8,150 nucleotides of DNA from Rhizobium sp. Q54 (GTDB lineage Bacteria; Pseudomonadota; Alphaproteobacteria; SMXS01). The notes beneath the pieces were generated by a model. It did not search any database and was not told the origin of the DNA. It worked only from the letters and a program-made list of their open reading frames with translations. The DNA lies in contig CAMBYA010000093.1 of NCBI GenBank assembly GCA_945872035.1, positions 1 through 8,150 on the forward strand. Direction: 5' to 3'. Both the position numbers and the translations under genes were made by a program. Positions 6,152 through 8,150 of this stretch are shown in pieces. Each line of letters starts with the position of its first letter. The first letter of the stretch is position 1.

Positions 6152-6484
6152 TTAGACCTGCAGAAGCGCCCTGATCTTGGCGCGCACCTCGGCCAGCACT
6201 TCGGCGCTCACCCGGCCCTTGTGAGTCGCCTTGCGCGCCCGCCAGTCTACGCTTTTGATCTGATCTGCGAGGACCACGCTCGGAGGATTGTGGCTGACCA
6301 CTACCTCGAAGACATAGCCCTTGATCCGCGAGGTCATGGGACAGCAGAGCATCATGCCGCGGACACCATTGTAACGCGCCGGCGAAAGCACCAAGGCAGG
6401 GCGGTGTCCGGCCTGTTCGTGTCCGGCTTGCGGGTCGAAATGCAGCCAGACGATATCACCGCCGTCAGGCACCCACGCGGCCAC
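6152..6484 (-). CDS. mazF: MazF/PemK-family endoribonuclease toxin
   Basis: A 110-residue toxin that cuts mRNA at short sequences when freed from its antitoxin. The family fold is clear from VPDGGDIVWLHFDP at 5-18, GHEQAGHRPALVLSP at 21-35, CCPMTS at 47-52 and VVLADQIKSVDWRAR at 70-84. R28 and T51/S52 match the catalytic Arg and Thr of MazF, so it should be active. The start is GTG at 6484; its first G is the last base of the antitoxin TAG, a 1-nt overlap, with GAGG about 7 nt upstream inside mazE. Such overlap makes toxin translation depend on antitoxin translation. A GTG at codon 5 is an alternative start. The gene ends 24 nt from the convergent epoxide-hydrolase-like gene, with only a 5-bp hairpin (6148-6160) at its stop. 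Confidence 0.96.
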   Translation of the reverse strand: MAAWVPDGGDIVWLHFDPQAGHEQAGHRPALVLSPARYNGVRGMMLCCPMTSRIKGYVFEVVVSHNPPSVVLADQIKSVDWRARKATHKGRVSAEVLAEVRAKIRALLQV

Positions 6485-6726
6485 TACCAGACCTCTTTCC
6501 CGACTGGCGCACCGAAATCCACGTCATCGGGGAAGGTGTCAGGGGTCATCCCGGCCAGCAAGTCGTCAAGCTCGTAGACCGGCGCGCGAACGGGTTCGAT
6601 CACGATCCGCCCGCCTTCCTCGCGCACTTCCACCGCCTGATCGACCTGAAGCGATGCAGCGGCCATCACCGACGCGGGTATCCGCACCGAGGCGCTGTTA
6701 CCCCATTTCTTGATCTGAACACGCAT
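6484..6726 (-). CDS. mazE: MazE-type antitoxin with AbrB/SpoVT DNA-binding fold
   Basis: 80 residues. The N-terminal part (about 3-47, IKKWGNSASVRIPASVM then VDQAVEVREEGGRIVIEP) is the swapped-hairpin AbrB/MazE DNA-binding domain. The C-terminal part (YELDDLLAGMTPDTFPDDV, ending FGAPVGKEVW) is the acidic, aromatic tail that wraps MazF and blocks its active site. The ATG at 6726 has AGAGG about 6 nt upstream. It is the first gene of the pair and overlaps mazF by one base. MazE, better in complex with MazF, typically represses its own promoter, and a palindrome suited to that lies just upstream. Confidence 0.95.
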   Translation of the reverse strand: MRVQIKKWGNSASVRIPASVMAAASLQVDQAVEVREEGGRIVIEPVRAPVYELDDLLAGMTPDTFPDDVDFGAPVGKEVW

Positions 6727-6737
6727 GGACGCCTCTC

Positions 6738-6761
6738 ATGTATCGACATTCATCGATACAT
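6738..6761. promoter_or_regulatory. Palindromic operator of mazEF
   Basis: ATGTATCGA (6738-6746) and TCGATACAT (6753-6761) are perfect 9-bp inverted arms around a 6-nt spacer, 12 nt upstream of the mazE ATG. The right arm covers most of the candidate -10 box, so a bound MazE or MazEF complex would exclude RNA polymerase. Operator function is inferred from position and symmetry. Confidence 0.7.
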
Positions 6762-6784
6762 AGCACACGCCGGGAATGTTTCAA
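6757..6784 (-). promoter_or_regulatory. Candidate mazEF promoter
   Basis: On the minus strand, TTGAAA (6779-6784, five of six to TTGACA) is followed after 16 nt by TATGTA (6757-6762). Transcription would begin near 6750, about 24 nt before the mazE ATG. The -10 overlaps the operator arm, the layout expected for autorepression. Confidence 0.55.
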
Positions 6785-6789
6785 CAATC

Positions 6790-6812
6790 GTATCGAACTG
6801 GACAAGCGATAC
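6790..6812. repeat. Second TATCG inverted pair upstream of mazEF
   Basis: GTATCG (6790-6795) and CGATAC (6807-6812) are inverted around 11 nt and repeat the core half-site of the mazEF operator (TATCGA). It lies just upstream of the mazE -35 box and upstream of the HEAT-like gene promoter candidate. It may be an auxiliary operator or a degraded copy. Confidence 0.4.
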
Positions 6813-6818
6813 TTGCGC

Positions 6819-6852
6819 TGGCCACGCGGCTATCGCAGGCGGTATACTCCGC
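6819..6852 (+). promoter_or_regulatory. Candidate promoter of the HEAT-like gene
   Basis: TATACT (6843-6848, five of six to TATAAT) lies 18 nt after TGGCCA (6819-6824, four of six to TTGACA). The -10 is framed by an inverted GCGG (6839-6842) and CCGC (6849-6852), which could be a small repressor site. It would give a leader of about 40 nt before the ATG at 6896. Confidence 0.35.
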
Positions 6853-6873
6853 ACGCTTAGAACCCAATTATCG

Positions 6874-6889
6874 CAGCAACGTGTTGCTG
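6874..6889. repeat. Short inverted repeat just before the HEAT-like gene start
   Basis: CAGCAAC (6874-6880) and GTTGCTG (6883-6889) are perfect 7-bp arms around GT, ending 6 nt before the ATG at 6896, exactly where a Shine-Dalgarno site would be expected but is absent. The 2-nt spacing is too small for a normal RNA loop without opening the inner pairs, so a DNA-binding site is at least as likely as a translational hairpin. Confidence 0.45.
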
Positions 6890-6895
6890 AAATAA

Positions 6896-7627
6896 ATGCC
6901 TTGGACCGAAGAGTTTTACGCGTGGCTTTGCACTTTCGATCTGGACGACGACGAAAATCAGTCGGCCGTAGGCGATGATGAGCTAGACGACGACCCGAAC
7001 GATCGAGTCTCCCAGGCAGTAGCCAGGTTCATCCCCGAAAATACAGAGATGCTTGTTTCGCTGCTCCGCGAAGCTGATCCCCTTGTGCGGCGGAGAGGGC
7101 TGTTCATATGCGAGTGGCTGTTTGAAAAGTCGTTCGGTGCCCTGGATGCTGCGCTCGAGTTCGTATACGACCCTGACTGCTGGGCGAGAAAAGCCCTGAT
7201 GCAGGTAGTGCTCAACAACGCGGATCAATTGAGCCCGGGGCAAGCGGCGGAGGTTCTAAAGCTGGCTACTGATCCCGATGAGCTTATCCGTGGCAATGTA
7301 ACAGCCTATATCGGCGGCGTCGATATCGAGACAATCAGAGGCGCTGTGAACATGGTGGCCGAACCTCTTCGGTCAGAGTTCGAGCGCGGATTTGAGCTTT
7401 TCGAGGCCGATCCATCCACGGCACAGACGCTATTCGACCATGCTCTTACGGAAGTCAGCGTGGAATCGACGTTCGCGCTGGCATCAATCCAACGTATGGC
7501 GAGGCTCGGCCAACTTTCCTCAGCACCGCAACATGGCGGTGAAGGCTATCTTGGTGAGAGTGTGCAACGGAATACCGCAAGGTTGATCCGGCGAGCCATG
7601 GGCCGACATCGTGAGCGAAGGGCCTAG
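6896..7627 (+). CDS. HEAT-repeat-like protein of unknown function with acidic N-terminus
   Basis: 243 residues, not recognised as a named family. An acidic, probably flexible segment occupies 15-36 (LDDDENQ, DDELDDDPNDR). It is followed by at least three helical-pair units resembling HEAT repeats: about 50-76 (EMLVSLLREADPLVRRRGLF), 82-106 (LDAALEFVYDPDCWARKAL) and 114-140 (PGQAAEVLKLATDPDELIRG). Each has the DP-(x)-(V/W/I)-(R)-R/G turn typical of HEAT repeats. The tail (220-243) is Arg-rich. There is no signal peptide or membrane segment. Such scaffolds usually bind proteins, so a partner-binding or immunity-like role is possible but unproven. No Shine-Dalgarno precedes the ATG at 6896; an inverted repeat lies there instead. 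Codon choice is less GC-biased than in flanking metabolic genes, suggesting transfer. Its stop is 6 nt from the convergent ThuA-like gene. Confidence 0.75.
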   Translation: MPWTEEFYAWLCTFDLDDDENQSAVGDDELDDDPNDRVSQAVARFIPENTEMLVSLLREADPLVRRRGLFICEWLFEKSFGALDAALEFVYDPDCWARKALMQVVLNNADQLSPGQAAEVLKLATDPDELIRGNVTAYIGGVDIETIRGAVNMVAEPLRSEFERGFELFEADPSTAQTLFDHALTEVSVESTFALASIQRMARLGQLSSAPQHGGEGYLGESVQRNTARLIRRAMGRHRERRA

Positions 7628-7633
7628 GCGAGC

Positions 7634-8150
7634 TTACGCCAACTCACCCGCGCAATATCGGATTCCCCGGCGCAGGATTTCGTAGAACACCGGCTGGTCC
7701 CAGGCGCAGCGGTCCACCGTTGGCCATTCGTCCATGATCGGGATCATGTCGAACTTGCCGCGGCAGTGGCCGAGGGCGCAGTACACCACTTCGCCGGCGC
7801 CCTGCTGCTTGGTGTAGAGCATGTAGTGGCGGCCGGTGCCCCCGGTCCAGTCGCCCTCGATGAAGCCGTCGCACTTGCCGTGCCAGTGGGTCTCGAGCAG
7901 CACCCGGTTGTCGCCGTAATACTCGGCGCAGTAGATCTCGTCGTTGATGGTGAAGCTGTCGATGCCCTTGACCAGCGGATGGTTCTCCTCGCCCGGCGTG
8001 ACAGTGACCTGGAAGTCCTGCAGCGGCGGGTGGGCGATGAACTGGCTGCCGATCATCTCCATGAAGCGCGGCGCCTCGCGCGGCGTCGCCACGCCGCCCT
8101 CGACGAAACGCAGCACCGAATTGGTGCCGTGCAGCGCGAACCACTTGCCG
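7634..8150 (-). CDS. ThuA-like domain protein, N-terminus beyond the window
   Basis: 172 C-terminal residues are visible; the frame stays open to the right edge (reading GKWFALHGTNSVLRFVEGG there), so the start lies outside. A GTG at 8116 is internal, not the start. The ThuA fold, related to class I glutamine amidotransferase domains, is indicated by WFALHGTN near the left of the visible part, VTVTPGEENHPLVKGIDSF, INDEIYCAEYY, and VVYCALGHCRG near the C-terminus. In the family, HPLxxGLxxF then xDExY and a late GHG-like segment are characteristic. The biochemical role of ThuA proteins is poorly known; members occur in sugar-utilisation and other catabolic clusters. Three Cys residues (visible at CDGF, YCALGHC) are noted but not assigned. 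The gene ends TAA at 7634-7636. Confidence 0.85.
   Translation of the reverse strand, partial: GKWFALHGTNSVLRFVEGGVATPREAPRFMEMIGSQFIAHPPLQDFQVTVTPGEENHPLVKGIDSFTINDEIYCAEYYGDNRVLLETHWHGKCDGFIEGDWTGGTGRHYMLYTKQQGAGEVVYCALGHCRGKFDMIPIMDEWPTVDRCAWDQPVFYEILRRGIRYCAGELA

Noticed and set aside
6128..7634. Target-site duplication or attachment site flanking the mazEF and HEAT-like block
   Set aside because: Comparing the two junctions by eye showed no shared direct repeat, tRNA fragment, integrase or transposase, so insertion remains only an inference from composition.

Overview
The window looks like chromosomal DNA from a GC-rich proteobacterium, most probably an alphaproteobacterium. This rests on GC-rich coding, long antisense open frames created by that GC content, and an inverted pair of the short intergenic repeat CCCTGAGCTTGTCGAAGGG, a type common in alphaproteobacterial genomes. 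No marker gene fixes the genus.

Layout. Positions 1-2778 hold a tight minus-strand operon, read right to left: a cytochrome P450, a zinc-dependent sorbitol/threonine-dehydrogenase-like medium-chain dehydrogenase that starts on TTG only 4 nt after the P450 stop, and an HpcH/HpaI-type aldolase that runs off the left edge. Divergent from it across a 137-nt control region is a plus-strand aryl-alcohol-type zinc alcohol dehydrogenase (2916-4010). It converges on a minus-strand gene for a roughly six-helix membrane protein of unknown function (4067 to about 4999), with a hairpin between the two stops. The upstream end of the membrane-protein frame runs through a perfect 23-bp inverted repeat (4958-5021), so its annotated N-terminus is doubtful. 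Next is a divergent pair: a carboxymuconolactone-decarboxylase/AhpD-fold protein (minus, 5093-5665) and a small limonene-epoxide-hydrolase/SnoaL-fold protein (plus, 5762-6127) that keeps the residues used by true epoxide hydrolases. Positions 6152-6762 hold a complete mazEF toxin-antitoxin operon (minus) with a recognisable promoter and palindromic operator. A visibly less GC-biased plus-strand gene for a HEAT-repeat-like protein with an acidic N-terminus follows (6896-7627), then the C-terminal part of a ThuA-like protein entering from the right (minus, 7634-8150).

How the genes may work together. P450 hydroxylation, alcohol oxidation by two zinc dehydrogenases, carbon-carbon cleavage by the aldolase, and nearby epoxide-hydrolase-like, CMD-family and ThuA-like genes suggest an accessory catabolic neighbourhood for an aromatic, alicyclic or terpenoid-like compound. 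The substrate cannot be read from the sequence. No ferredoxin, ferredoxin reductase or transcription regulator for the pathway lies inside the window. The mazEF pair and the HEAT-like gene look like a small accessory insertion between metabolic genes. I found no tRNA, rRNA, CRISPR array, transposase or integrase.
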